Shown here: in pieces, positions 44,048 through 52,759 of the stretch
Layout of the letters: the number at the start of each line of letters is the position of its first letter
Numbering within the stretch: the stretch's first letter is position 1
Position numbers and translations under genes: made by a program
Notes under the pieces: generated by a model
What the model saw: only the letters and a program-made list of their open reading frames with translations
Database searches by the model: none
What the model was told of the DNA's origin: nothing
DNA from: Streptomyces celluloflavus
GTDB lineage: Bacteria; Actinomycetota; Actinomycetes; Streptomycetales; Streptomycetaceae
Length of the DNA: 64,000 bases
Direction: 5' to 3'
Assembly: GCA_000720995.1 (NCBI GenBank)
Contig: JOEL01000005.1
Coordinates: 124,001-188,000, forward strand

Positions 44048-44105
44048 CGCCCACCCCACAACGGGCCGCCGGCCGGTGGGCGGAGACCCGTTGTGGGGGT
44101 GGGCG
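44048..44105 (+). terminator. Long-stem terminator after the efflux gene
   Basis: An 18-bp stem, 44048-44065 with 44087-44105, interrupted only by one bulged G; the loop can form a small internal hairpin. It begins three bases after the stop. Confidence 0.8.
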
Positions 44106-44387
44106 CACCACGGACCGGCCCGGCCGCGTACGGGACGAACCCGGAGGCGGGAGCCGTGACCGGGTACGGGACCGCAGACCGGCTCGGGCGAACGCCGGCC
44201 GCCAGGGGCCCACGGCGCAGGCGCGGCACGGCCTGTCCCAGCCATCGCAAGAGGCGCCTCCGTGCGCCGAAGACGTATCCCGTCACGTACGCGACGCACC
44301 CCGCAACCGCGCACAGCGGCCGCGCCGCCCCGCGTTCCGGCGGCCGGGCCGCACGCAGCCGGCCCGGCCAGTGGTCCAGCCGTACGG
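44106..44387. other. Boundary region before the second biosynthetic locus
   Basis: About 280 bases with no convincing gene; open frames are arginine-rich shadows. It separates the TetR-controlled pump from the last gene of the minus-strand series. Confidence 0.4.
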
Positions 44388-45413
44388 TCAGCCGTCCAGC
44401 CGCACGGGCACTTCCTTGGCGGCGGACGCGAAGAGCGCCTCGATGACGCGGGCCTGCTCCACGGCATCCGCGCGGCCGTACGGGAAAGGCGTGCCGTTGG
44501 CGATCGCCGTCGACAGCGCGTCGAACTGGATGCGGGAGACCGCGTACTGCTCACCGCAGCGGTAGGCGCCCTCCGGGTCCACGTCCACGTACTCGCTGAC
44601 CGGGTCCAGATGCGGCGGCGGGCCCTGCCGCTGCACCTCGATGCGGGTGACGTCGCGGCAGAACCACGGGTCCTGGAAGACCAGGCGTCCGGTGGTGCCG
44701 ACGACCTCCAGGGTGTCGCCCCGGCACACCTCCTGACCCACCTCGAACTGGGCCAGCACGTCGCCCGGCATCCGCAGCGTGGCCGCGAAGTGGTGGTCGC
44801 AGGCGCCCTCCCGGCGGACCTCCTCGGCGTAGACGCGCTCCGGTGCCCCGCCGAACAGCCGGATCGCGGTCAGCGCGAAGGAGCCCAGGTCCAGCAGACC
44901 GCCGCCGCCGCGCTCGGGAAAGCGGCGGAAGTAGTCCGCCGGCAGACTGGCGGTGCAGGCGGCGTAGATATGGCGCAGCTCGCCGATATGGCCCTCCTCC
45001 ACAAGCTTCTTGGCCAGCAGGAACTGCGGATGGTGACGGGGCATCACCCCCTCGATGCACTGCCGGCCCGCGGCCTCGGCCGCGTCGAAGACCCGCTCGG
45101 TGTCGGCGGTGCCGAGCGCGAACGGCTTCTCCACCAGCACATGCTTACCGGCCTCCAGCGCCCTGACCGCCCACTCGGCATGGTCGACCGGGTCCAGGGC
45201 GACGAAGACGGCCTCCACTTCGTCGTCCTCCAGCAGCTCCGCGTAGCTGCCGTAGGACCGGGCGACGGCGTGGGTCCGGGCGTAGGCGCGGGCCGTCTCC
45301 GCGTCGTCCTGCGCGACGGCGACGAACTCGGTCGTGGTGGAGGCCGCCTTGGCCTTCATCGCGACGTCCGCGTAGCCGCCGGTGACCAGCAGCCCCCAGC
45401 TCACCTCTCTCAT
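44388..45413 (-). CDS. Gfo/Idh/MocA-family oxidoreductase
   Basis: 341 residues from ATG 45413 (GGAAAGGACC upstream). N-terminal Rossmann fold with WGLLVTGGYADVAMKAK (a variant of GxGxxG), the family hallmark VEKPFAL, and C-terminal alpha/beta domain with GGGGLLDLGSFA. Reduces or oxidises a carbonyl/alcohol of a sugar-like or cyclic substrate with NAD(P). Its ATG overlaps the stop of the preceding small gene, so it is the distal gene of the series. Substrate unknown. Confidence 0.85.
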   Translation of the reverse strand: MREVSWGLLVTGGYADVAMKAKAASTTTEFVAVAQDDAETARAYARTHAVARSYGSYAELLEDDEVEAVFVALDPVDHAEWAVRALEAGKHVLVEKPFALGTADTERVFDAAEAAGRQCIEGVMPRHHPQFLLAKKLVEEGHIGELRHIYAACTASLPADYFRRFPERGGGGLLDLGSFALTAIRLFGGAPERVYAEEVRREGACDHHFAATLRMPGDVLAQFEVGQEVCRGDTLEVVGTTGRLVFQDPWFCRDVTRIEVQRQGPPPHLDPVSEYVDVDPEGAYRCGEQYAVSRIQFDALSTAIANGTPFPYGRADAVEQARVIEALFASAAKEVPVRLDG

Positions 45414-45768
45414 GAACACGGTCCTTTCCGGGCCCGGAGGCCCTCGCACAGTCGGGGTTCAGGGGTTCCGGCTCCGGGGAGCCGGTCGATGCCGTCCCGG
45501 AAGCGGAGCTTGGCGGCCGCGCCGGTCCGCGCGACCCCGGGCCCGCCGAGGATCAGGGCGCCGGGACGGCCGGGGGAGAGCTCGGGCCACCGGGGCGCGT
45601 ACGCGCTGCGGGGCCCCGCAGCGCGCGAAGGACGCCACGAGGCCGGTGAAGGTGTCCGGCACCCGCCGCTGCGGCGGACCGTCGCCGAACTCCCGGACGG
45701 CGGCGCGCAGTTCGCCGTCGTCGGCGGGCGGGCCGGAACGTGACGGGAGAGGCGGCACCGGCCGTCAT
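45410..45768 (-). pseudogene. Small operon gene broken by two frame changes
   Basis: ATG 45768 overlaps the LLM-gene stop (ATGA) and a TGA at 45410-45412 overlaps the Gfo/Idh ATG, both marks of a real coupled gene. The 359-bp interval is not a multiple of three. Codon bias follows three frames in turn: MTAGAASPVTFRPA, then DDGELRAAVREFGDG through FTGLVASFARCGAP, then YAPRWPELSPGRPGAL to the stop. The second change falls at a perfect 22-bp palindrome (45603-45624). Intact length would be about 118 residues. Decay or sequencing/assembly errors at GC palindromes are both possible. No family recognised. Confidence 0.5.
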
Positions 45769-46712
45769 CGGGCGGCCACCCCCTCGTCGAGCAGCAGGGA
45801 ACGGATCTGCGCGAACAGGTCGTACTGCCGGCGGGTGTCCGCGCCGAACGGCACCAGTACGAGGGTCCCGGCGCCCGCGTCCGCGTACTCCCGCAGGCGC
45901 TCCGCCACCTGCCGCGGGCCGCCGCCGAGGGCGAGCGCGGCGGCCCGCTCGCGGTCCAGCCCCTGTGCCTTGACGAGATAGTCGACGACCGGCCCGGCCG
46001 CCGCGGCGGACGGCCGCTCGGTCGCCCGGACAAAGGTCACAAGGCCGGTGCGGGGGACCGGCACGCCGCGCTCGGCGGCCAGTTCGGCCAACCGCGCCGC
46101 GCCCGCCGCCAGCTGCTCCGGCGTCTTCAGCGCCGCCAGCCAGCCCTGGCCGTATGCCGCGGCGCGGCGCAGGGACGCCTCGGCCCCGCCGCCGATCCAG
46201 ACCTCCGGCACCGGAGCGGACGGCGCCAGCGCCACCCGCGCCCCCCGGGGCGCACCGGCCAGTGCGGTGGGCCGCCCGGCGAGCAGATCCGGCAGCGCCC
46301 GGAGGAACCGGTCGGTGCGCCGGCCGCGCTCCTTCGGGGAGAAACCGGCCGCCGCCCACTCCCCGGCCTCACCCGACCCCACGGCCACGCCCAGCAGGAC
46401 GCGGCCGCCGGAGAGGTGCTGCAGCGTGGCGATCTGTTTCGCCGCCCAGGCCGGCGCCCGCAGAGCCGGCAGCATGACGCCGTAGCCCACGCGGATCCGC
46501 CGGGTCGCGGCCGCCGCCGTCGCGAGCACCATCGAGCTGTCCAGGACGGGGAAGCCCGACGCCAGCCGGTCACCCGTCCACATCGAGTCCAGGCCCGCCT
46601 CCTCCGCGTGCCGGGCGAGCCGCGCGATGTCGACGGCCCCGTCGTGACTTTCTTCGCCGGGCTCGAAGTTGACCGGCAGCTGCACACCTATGTGGAGCGT
46701 CACGAGACTCAC
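45765..46712 (-). CDS. LLM-class flavin/F420-dependent oxidoreductase
   Basis: 315 residues from GTG 46712, which overlaps the stop of the FAD monooxygenase (GTGA). Luciferase-like TIM barrel: IGVQLPV strand, AEEAGLDSMWTGDRL, GVMLPALRAPAWAAKQIATL, and LLGVAVGSGEAGEW. Such proteins are F420-dependent reductases/dehydrogenases or FMNH2-dependent monooxygenases. The two FMN reductases in this locus could supply FMNH2. Alkanesulfonate-monooxygenase-like chemistry is a possibility given the sulfur-amino-acid genes nearby. Confidence 0.8.
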   Translation of the reverse strand: MSLVTLHIGVQLPVNFEPGEESHDGAVDIARLARHAEEAGLDSMWTGDRLASGFPVLDSSMVLATAAAATRRIRVGYGVMLPALRAPAWAAKQIATLQHLSGGRVLLGVAVGSGEAGEWAAAGFSPKERGRRTDRFLRALPDLLAGRPTALAGAPRGARVALAPSAPVPEVWIGGGAEASLRRAAAYGQGWLAALKTPEQLAAGAARLAELAAERGVPVPRTGLVTFVRATERPSAAAAGPVVDYLVKAQGLDRERAAALALGGGPRQVAERLREYADAGAGTLVLVPFGADTRRQYDLFAQIRSLLLDEGVAAR

Positions 46713-48292
46713 CGGCTCCGGTGGAGTGCGACGCCCAGCTCCTGCTCCAGGCGGTCCAGATCCTTCTCGTGGCCATGGGCCGCCAGGTGGCCGTCCGGAC
46801 GTACGAGGTGGTACCCGGGGCGGTGGCAGCCGGTGGCGGCCGCCGCGTCCCGCGGCGACATCGACACGACACGCACCCGCTGCCGCAGCGCCGCGATGTG
46901 CTCGACCTGGGCGATCCAAGCGGTGTCGTGCGCGGGTTCACTGACGGCGACCGTCCAGGCGAGCGGGTCGGCGCCGGGGCCCGAAATCCCGTACGCGAGC
47001 GCCAGTTTGCGGGGGAGGAGACCACCCGGCCGCACACCCCCGGGGAGCTTGCCCAGACCCCGGCAGGCGGCCGGACCCGACGGCGACTGCGCGGCGCGCC
47101 GGGGGGTGTACGACTGGCGGCGCCCGGCCAGGACGGGGGCGTAGAGGCGGGCCGCCGCGCCGGTGCGGTCGGCGAGCCGGAAGCCGGCGTCGCGGGCCCA
47201 CACCTTGGCCCGGCCGCTGACCATCCAGGCCCGGGTGTGCAGGTCGGTGTCGCGCACGGTGCGCCGGGTGGCCTCGGCGCGCTCCGGCCCGTACGTGGCC
47301 AGCAGCGAGGACGGCGACACGCCCTTGAGCACCGAGGCCAGCTTCCAGCCGAGGTTGTTCGCGTCCTGCAGACCATTGTTCATGCCCTGGCCGCCGGCCG
47401 GGCTGTGCACATGGGCGGCGTCGCCGATCAGGAACACCCGGCCCAGCTGGAAGTCGGCGGCCAGCCGGGCGTGCACCCGGAAGACCGTGGTCCACACCGG
47501 CTCGGTGATGCGGATGCCGCGCGGGCCGCGCTCGTCCACGATCTCCTGCATCATCTCGACGCCCGCCGAGCTCGAACCGCGCGGCAGCACCGACAGGAAA
47601 CGGAAGACGCCGTCCGGCTGCGGCACCACCGCCAGCGTGCCGCCGGCTCCCTGGTAGTAGAGGATCTCCTCGGGCGACAGATCGCCGTCCACCCTCGCGT
47701 CGACCAGCGCGAACTCCAGCCCGTAGGTGGACCCCTGGAAGCCGATGCCCAGCTGCCCGCGCACCGCGCTGCCCGCCCCGTCGGCACCGACGACGAACGG
47801 CGCGAAAGCCCGCTCGACCACACCGTCCGCCGTCTCCAGGACGGCCCGCACGCCGGAGGTGGCCTCGATCCTGCCGGAGTGGTCCACACCCTCCAGGGCC
47901 AGCAGGCGGACGCCACGCTCCACCTTGCCGCCCAGGGACTCCAGCTTCTCGGTGAGGATGCGCTCCGTCTCGTACTGCGGCAGCACACGCGGCGCGTGCT
48001 CGGCGGGCAGCCGGAACGAGGCGAGGTGGTTGCGGTCCGAGAAATAGCTCAGCGTGCGCACCGTGCCCGACACCCCGAGCACCTCGTCCCGCAGCCCCCG
48101 GTCCTCCAGGATGTCGAAGGCCCGCGGATAGACCGACAGCGCCCTGGGGACCCGCATCGGCTCGGGCAGCGCGTCGACGATCCGGACCCGGACCCCGCGG
48201 TCGAGCAGCTCGCAGGCGAGGAGCAGACCGGACGGCCCCGCCCCGACGACGAGTACATCGAAAACCACATCGGATGGTGTGCTGCTCTTCAT
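46709..48292 (-). CDS. Group A FAD-dependent aromatic monooxygenase (MhpA/rifampicin-monooxygenase type)
   Basis: 527 residues from ATG 48292, AGAAGG upstream. VLVVGAGPSGLLLACELL at the N terminus, VVGADGAGSAVR in the middle, and GDAAHVHSPAGGQGMNNGLQ for the ribityl contact; the C-terminal 130 residues form the thioredoxin-like third domain of the longer phenol-hydroxylase class. Expected to hydroxylate an aromatic or enolised ring with NAD(P)H and O2. Confidence 0.85.
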   Translation of the reverse strand: MKSSTPSDVVFDVLVVGAGPSGLLLACELLDRGVRVRIVDALPEPMRVPRALSVYPRAFDILEDRGLRDEVLGVSGTVRTLSYFSDRNHLASFRLPAEHAPRVLPQYETERILTEKLESLGGKVERGVRLLALEGVDHSGRIEATSGVRAVLETADGVVERAFAPFVVGADGAGSAVRGQLGIGFQGSTYGLEFALVDARVDGDLSPEEILYYQGAGGTLAVVPQPDGVFRFLSVLPRGSSSAGVEMMQEIVDERGPRGIRITEPVWTTVFRVHARLAADFQLGRVFLIGDAAHVHSPAGGQGMNNGLQDANNLGWKLASVLKGVSPSSLLATYGPERAEATRRTVRDTDLHTRAWMVSGRAKVWARDAGFRLADRTGAAARLYAPVLAGRRQSYTPRRAAQSPSGPAACRGLGKLPGGVRPGGLLPRKLALAYGISGPGADPLAWTVAVSEPAHDTAWIAQVEHIAALRQRVRVVSMSPRDAAAATGCHRPGYHLVRPDGHLAAHGHEKDLDRLEQELGVALHRSR

Positions 48293-48367
48293 CGCCTTCA
48301 ACCTTCTGACTTCTCTTCGCGGACGGCGGACGCCGGGCGGGGCGCGGGCAAGGGCTCGAAGGATGCG

Positions 48368-48394
48368 CGGGCGCCGCTCAGGAAGCGGCGCCCG
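48368..48394 (-). terminator. Hairpin overlapping the N-acetyltransferase stop
   Basis: Perfect 11-bp stem (48368-48378 with 48384-48394) with a 5-base loop; the stop codon lies at 48378-48380. It may attenuate transcription into the downstream monooxygenase genes, splitting the series into two transcripts. Confidence 0.6.
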
Positions 48395-49175
48395 CCGGCA
48401 TCGGGGGCAGCGCGGGCAACCGGTCCAGCTCGATGCCGAACCACCGCTTGACGGCGGCGGGGAACGCCTCGTCGTCGAGCACCTCCTTGATCCGCCGGCC
48501 GTCCTCGTAACGGGTCAGCGTGCGGTCCAGCAGGGAGGCACGGCCCTCCGGCCGCACCAGCGAGGCCCAGATGGTGCCGCCGGTGACCGGCGAGTCCGCA
48601 GAGGTGCAAAACCACCACATCGTCGGAACGAAGTCGCCGATCTCGCGCACCCGGGTCTCCAGCCGGACCCGGTGGACCCCGTCGTGCACGATCTCCACAT
48701 CGCCGTCGGGCGTATCGACGATGCGGTACTCGCCGTTCTCGTCCTTCTGCGGCGAACGCTCGGCGAACCGCAGCGGACGCCAGCTCGCCCAGCGGAAGCC
48801 GACGTCGACGAGCCAGCACTCGCCGTCGATCTCCACCCGCAGCATCATGTGCCCGAAGAAGGCGCCCACCAGCGGCTCCTTGCCGTTGTGCAGGCTGCGC
48901 CCCGCCAGCAGGCTCACCCGGTAGCCGAGCGCCGTCAGCAGCGCGGCGAACGAGGTGTTGAGCTCATAGCAGCCGCCTCCCCGGCGCCGGTCGACGATCT
49001 TCTCCACCGCGCCCTCGCCGATCCTGATCGGTACGTCGAGGTTGAAGTCGAACGTCTCGAAGGGGACGGACTTCAAGTGCCGTTCCTGCAAGTACGCCAG
49101 GGCCGCCAGGTCTGCCTTCGCGGGGCGCTCGGCCCCGATCCGCTCCAGGTAGGCGTCCACGTTCACTGAGGTCAT
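48378..49175 (-). CDS. Arylamine N-acetyltransferase homologue
   Basis: 265 residues from ATG 49175. The catalytic triad of the NAT family is intact: Cys69 (RGGGCYELN), His109 (FFGHMMLRV) and Asp124 (WLVDVGF). Family members acetylate arylamines or hydrazines from acetyl-CoA; in biosynthetic clusters homologues form amides with other acyl thioesters, including ring closure in ansamycins. Next to a KAS III gene it may transfer a carrier- or CoA-bound acyl chain to an amine in this pathway. Confidence 0.85.
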   Translation of the reverse strand: MTSVNVDAYLERIGAERPAKADLAALAYLQERHLKSVPFETFDFNLDVPIRIGEGAVEKIVDRRRGGGCYELNTSFAALLTALGYRVSLLAGRSLHNGKEPLVGAFFGHMMLRVEIDGECWLVDVGFRWASWRPLRFAERSPQKDENGEYRIVDTPDGDVEIVHDGVHRVRLETRVREIGDFVPTMWWFCTSADSPVTGGTIWASLVRPEGRASLLDRTLTRYEDGRRIKEVLDDEAFPAAVKRWFGIELDRLPALPPMPAGAAS

Positions 49176-49319
49176 CTCTCCCGTGCTCCCTACTGTGCTT
49201 GTGCCGCTCTCGCGCTCCGGGTGCCCTTCCGCGCCCTCTCGCGCCGTCAAGTCCGGCCGGTCCGCGGTGCTTTCACCGGCCGGCCGGTGCCGCCGAGGCT
49301 GCGCCCCGGGCGGCCGGGC

Positions 49320-50336
49320 TCACCAATCGATCAGGACGAACCCGAACGTGAACCCGCCGCCGAACGCGGTGAGGAGGACCTTCCCGCCCTCCCGCAGGGC
49401 CCCCGCCCGCGCCGCATCGTCCAGCGTGATCGGAATCGACGCCGCGCCGGTGTTCCCGTAACCGGCCACCGTGGTGTGCATCCGGGCCCGGGGGAAGGCC
49501 AGATCCTGCTCCAGCGTCCGCAGCATCATGCCGTTCCCCTGGTGCGGCACGATGTGCGCGATGTCCTCCCTGGACACCCCGGCCTCGTCGAGGAAGTCGG
49601 ACAGCAGACCCGGCAGCTTCGAACGGACGATGTCCACGACACCACGGCCGTCCATGGCGAAATAGTGCAGCCGGTCGTCCACGGTGGCGTGCGAGGTGCC
49701 CAGCCGGGTACCGCCCGCCGGGACCTTCACCAGGTCCAGGCCCTCGCTGAAGTTCAGCAGCCGGGTGGCCAGCACCCGCCCCGGACCATGGCCCGGCCCG
49801 ATGACGACGGCCCCCGCCCCGTCACCGAGGAGCACCCGGGTCCGGCGGTCGGCGGGGTCGGTGTACCGGCTGTACATGTCGGCACCGATGACCAGCGCGT
49901 AGCCGCCACCGGCGGCCGCCACCCGGTGGGCCGTGGCGAGCGCGTAAGTGAAGCCGCTGCACACGGCGTTGAGATCGAAGGCGGCCGCGGTCGGGGGAGC
50001 GTCGAGCTGGTGCGCCACATGCGCCGCCGTGGCCGGCTGCGGGGAGTCGGGCGTGGACGTCGCGACGATGATCTGCGAGAGCTGCGCGGCGCTCACCCCC
50101 GCATCCTCCAGCGCCCGGCGCGCCGCCATCACCGCCATATCGGAGGTGGCCTCGTCGTTCTTCGCGAAACGCCGTTCGCGGATACCTGTCTTGCGCGTGA
50201 TCCACGCATCGTCCACGCCGGCCGGCGCGCCGATCTCGTCATTGCTCATCACGTAGGAGGGCAGATACGAACCGGTGCCCAGGACTGCCGTGGCCGTCGT
50301 ACTCGGACCTGCCTGTCGGTGGGAGTCATCGCTCAT
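49320..50336 (-). CDS. 3-oxoacyl-ACP synthase III (KAS III)-family enzyme
   Basis: 338 residues from ATG 50336, AAGGAGCC upstream. Catalytic triad of FabH-type enzymes is present: Cys126 (NAVCSGFTY), His265 (IVPHQGN) and Asn295 (GYGNTGAAS). No malonyl-ACP or acyl carrier genes are in the window, so it may act as an acyltransferase forming an ester, thioester or C-C bond on a pathway intermediate, as biosynthetic-cluster KAS III proteins often do. It is not next to other fatty-acid genes, arguing against a housekeeping FabH. Confidence 0.85.
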   Translation of the reverse strand: MSDDSHRQAGPSTTATAVLGTGSYLPSYVMSNDEIGAPAGVDDAWITRKTGIRERRFAKNDEATSDMAVMAARRALEDAGVSAAQLSQIIVATSTPDSPQPATAAHVAHQLDAPPTAAAFDLNAVCSGFTYALATAHRVAAAGGGYALVIGADMYSRYTDPADRRTRVLLGDGAGAVVIGPGHGPGRVLATRLLNFSEGLDLVKVPAGGTRLGTSHATVDDRLHYFAMDGRGVVDIVRSKLPGLLSDFLDEAGVSREDIAHIVPHQGNGMMLRTLEQDLAFPRARMHTTVAGYGNTGAASIPITLDDAARAGALREGGKVLLTAFGGGFTFGFVLIDW

Positions 50337-50533
50337 GTTCGGCTCCTTGGTTCTGCGGGCCGGCGGGACAGCGCGCCGGCGTTCCGGGCGGCTGCGCACA
50401 CCGTGCCGCGCTGCGGCGGATGCCCGCGGGGTACGGGATACGTGCGGGGGAGGTACGCGATCTCGGTGCACGGATACGGGGCATACCGCGCCCGCACCAC
50501 CGGCACCTGCGGTCTTGTGCGGTATCGCGGTGA

Positions 50534-50812
50534 TCAGGACCGGCCCAGGACGCGGGCGACGGTCTCCTGGTCGAAGTTGACGGCGCTGCACCAGCCGCCG
50601 GTGGCCAGCTCGAACCAGATGTCGCTGACGATCACGCCCCGGGGGTTCTCGCCCTCGACGACCTCATCACCCTTGGCCCAGCCCACCGCGTCGTGGCCGG
50701 TGGTTCCGTCGGGCAGGAAGAGCTGCTGGACGGGGCTGTCCAGGGAGGGGCCGGAGCGGACGTTGGAGTCGCGCCAGATGGGGCCGAGGGAGAACGTCTT
50801 GGCGGTCGGCAT
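50534..50812 (-). CDS. Small SH3-like protein (92 aa)
   Basis: 92 residues from ATG 50812 with GGAGCACTCC before it. The sequence IWRDSNVRSGPSLDSPV is a bacterial SH3 (SH3b) signature, with WFELATGGWCSAV near the C terminus. Unlike the gene at 519-950 it has no signal peptide, so it should be cytoplasmic. It lies between the KAS III and FMN-reductase genes. A binding or accessory role is possible; no catalytic residues are recognised. Confidence 0.65.
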   Translation of the reverse strand: MPTAKTFSLGPIWRDSNVRSGPSLDSPVQQLFLPDGTTGHDAVGWAKGDEVVEGENPRGVIVSDIWFELATGGWCSAVNFDQETVARVLGRS

Positions 50813-50862
50813 GGAGTGCTCCGTCGTGGTCGTGGGTGGAGTCGCCGGCGGTGTCCGGCAGG

Positions 50863-51417
50863 TCACACGGCCGCCGGGACCGGGGACAAGGTGAGGACCT
50901 GGCCGAGCATGGCGAGCAGCCGCTCGCCCTGGCCGCCCGGCGGATCGCCCGGCAGCAGGGAGCCGGCGTGCGGGACGACGACGCCCAGCGGGGTGGGCCA
51001 GGCGCGCAGCGCGTGGCTGATCGTGCGCAGCGTGGCCAGAGTGGAGGCGGTGCCCTGGGTACCGGCACCGACCGCGACGCAGCCGACGGTACGGCCGTCC
51101 AGGAACGGCCGGGGGCCGTCCAGATCGTTGACATAGTCCAAGGCGTTCTTCAGCAAGCCGGAGACCGTGCCGTGGTAAGTGGGGGAGACCAGGACGACGC
51201 CGTCGGCGCGGCCGAGTTCGTCGAGGAAGTCCCGCAGACCCGGATGGGTACCGGACAGACCGGGGCGGTAGAACGGGAAGTCGATCTCACCACCGGTGAA
51301 GGTCCGGGTGGTGGCTCCTTTTTCCTGGAGTTGCTCGGCGCACCACAGAGCGGTGCGGTCCGACGTCGATCCGACGCGGAGTGAACCGCTGATCAGCACG
51401 GTGTGTGAGGTAGGCAC
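50863..51417 (-). CDS. NADPH-dependent FMN reductase
   Basis: 184 residues from GTG 51417 (AAGGAAGG upstream). Flavodoxin-like fold: ISGSLRVGSTSDR phosphate-binding loop and SPTYHGTVSGLLKNALDY for the flavin ring. Provides reduced FMN, probably to the LLM or other flavin enzymes of this locus. A second, related gene lies at 61236-61787. Confidence 0.85.
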   Translation of the reverse strand: MPTSHTVLISGSLRVGSTSDRTALWCAEQLQEKGATTRTFTGGEIDFPFYRPGLSGTHPGLRDFLDELGRADGVVLVSPTYHGTVSGLLKNALDYVNDLDGPRPFLDGRTVGCVAVGAGTQGTASTLATLRTISHALRAWPTPLGVVVPHAGSLLPGDPPGGQGERLLAMLGQVLTLSPVPAAV

Positions 51418-51455
51418 GGGTCCGGCGACCTTCCTTACGGAGTGGGCTACGGGTC

Positions 51456-52679
51456 CTATTCGACGGTGAGCAGAGCGGAGTCGGCGGCGCTCAGACGGAT
51501 GTCCTGCGGAGTCCAGGCGACGACATCGAGGGCCGCTTCGTCCTTGCGGCCGTGGGATTTCATGAAGTCGTTGCGCGCGCGCTCCTCGGCCTGACTGGCG
51601 CCCTGGTCGAGCGAGCCCTGGCGGCGCGAATGGAGCACGACCGCCGAGACCCGCCCGATGCGCTCGCGCTCGTACGCCTTCAGCGCGGCGGGCACCTCGT
51701 CCGGGCCCGGATGGGCGCGCAGCGCGGCGGCCAGGACCACCGAGTCCTCCAGAGCCGTGTTCGCGCCCTGGCCCAGCGCCGGGACCATCGGATGGGCGGC
51801 GTCGCCGAGCAGCGCCACCCGGCCGTCCACCCAGTACGGGGCCGGGTCGCGGTCGTGGATGTCGGTGACGGCGACATCGTCCGGATCGGCCTCGCGGATC
51901 AGGCCGGCGAAGGGGGCGTGCCAGTCGGCGAGCCGCTCCAGCAGTGTGCGCAGCGCCGTCTCGCGGCCCATGGCGGGCCATTCCCCGGCCTCGGCGGTGA
52001 TCTTCGCGGCCCAGTACAGGGTGCCGCCCCCGACCGGGGCGACGAAGAGCTGGATACCCCGGCCGCCGGCGACGAACGGCTGGGGGTAGAGCGCGGAGCC
52101 GGCCGTGCGGCCGCGCACGGACGTGTAACCGCGGTACCGCGGCGGGCCGTCGCCCAGCATGCGCTGCCGCACGGCGGACCTGATGCCGTCGGCCGCGATG
52201 AGGAAACCGGCGGTACGGGTGCTCCCGTCCGACAGCCGCACGCACACCGACGCGTCGTCCGCGGTGTAATCCTCGACCGCGGTGTTCAGCAGCACCGTCA
52301 CCCCGGCGGCGGCCGCCTCGTCGAACAGCGCGTTCTGCAGGGCCGTGCGCAGGATGGGGATCTGGGGTGCGCCGAGCCGCGTGCCCACCTCGCCGATCGG
52401 CTCCTTGGAGAGCACGGCGCCGGTGGAGTCCATCAGCAGCCGCACCGCGTCGTCCGGGGTGACCCAGCCATCGGTGCGCACGCGCTCGCCGAGACGGGCG
52501 CCGAGGGCCCCGGCCGCCCGCACACCGTTCGCGTACAGCATCAGACCCGAGCCGACATCGTTGATACCCGGGGCCCGCTCGACGACCGTGACCTCGGTTC
52601 CGGCGCCCGCCAGGGCGACCGCGGCGGCGAGCCCGCCGATGCCGCCGCCTGCGACGACGGCGCTGCGCTTGGGGGACAT
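51456..52679 (-). CDS. Group A FAD-dependent monooxygenase (urate/salicylate hydroxylase-like)
   Basis: 407 residues from ATG 52679, AAGGAGCACC upstream. GGGIGGLAAAVALA N terminus, IAADGIRSAVRQ DG motif, and GDAAHPMVPALGQGANTALED for the ribityl contact. Similar proteins hydroxylate electron-rich rings such as salicylate or urate. Located between an FMN reductase and the cyclic-amide hydrolase; oxidation of a heterocycle before or after ring opening is an attractive but unproven role. Confidence 0.85.
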   Translation of the reverse strand: MSPKRSAVVAGGGIGGLAAAVALAGAGTEVTVVERAPGINDVGSGLMLYANGVRAAGALGARLGERVRTDGWVTPDDAVRLLMDSTGAVLSKEPIGEVGTRLGAPQIPILRTALQNALFDEAAAAGVTVLLNTAVEDYTADDASVCVRLSDGSTRTAGFLIAADGIRSAVRQRMLGDGPPRYRGYTSVRGRTAGSALYPQPFVAGGRGIQLFVAPVGGGTLYWAAKITAEAGEWPAMGRETALRTLLERLADWHAPFAGLIREADPDDVAVTDIHDRDPAPYWVDGRVALLGDAAHPMVPALGQGANTALEDSVVLAAALRAHPGPDEVPAALKAYERERIGRVSAVVLHSRRQGSLDQGASQAEERARNDFMKSHGRKDEAALDVVAWTPQDIRLSAADSALLTVE

Positions 52680-52759
52680 CTGGTGCTCCTTGCGGGAAGG
52701 GGAGTGGAGATCAGGGGCCGGTGCAGGAGATCCGTACGGCGACCGGCGCGGGCCCGCGG

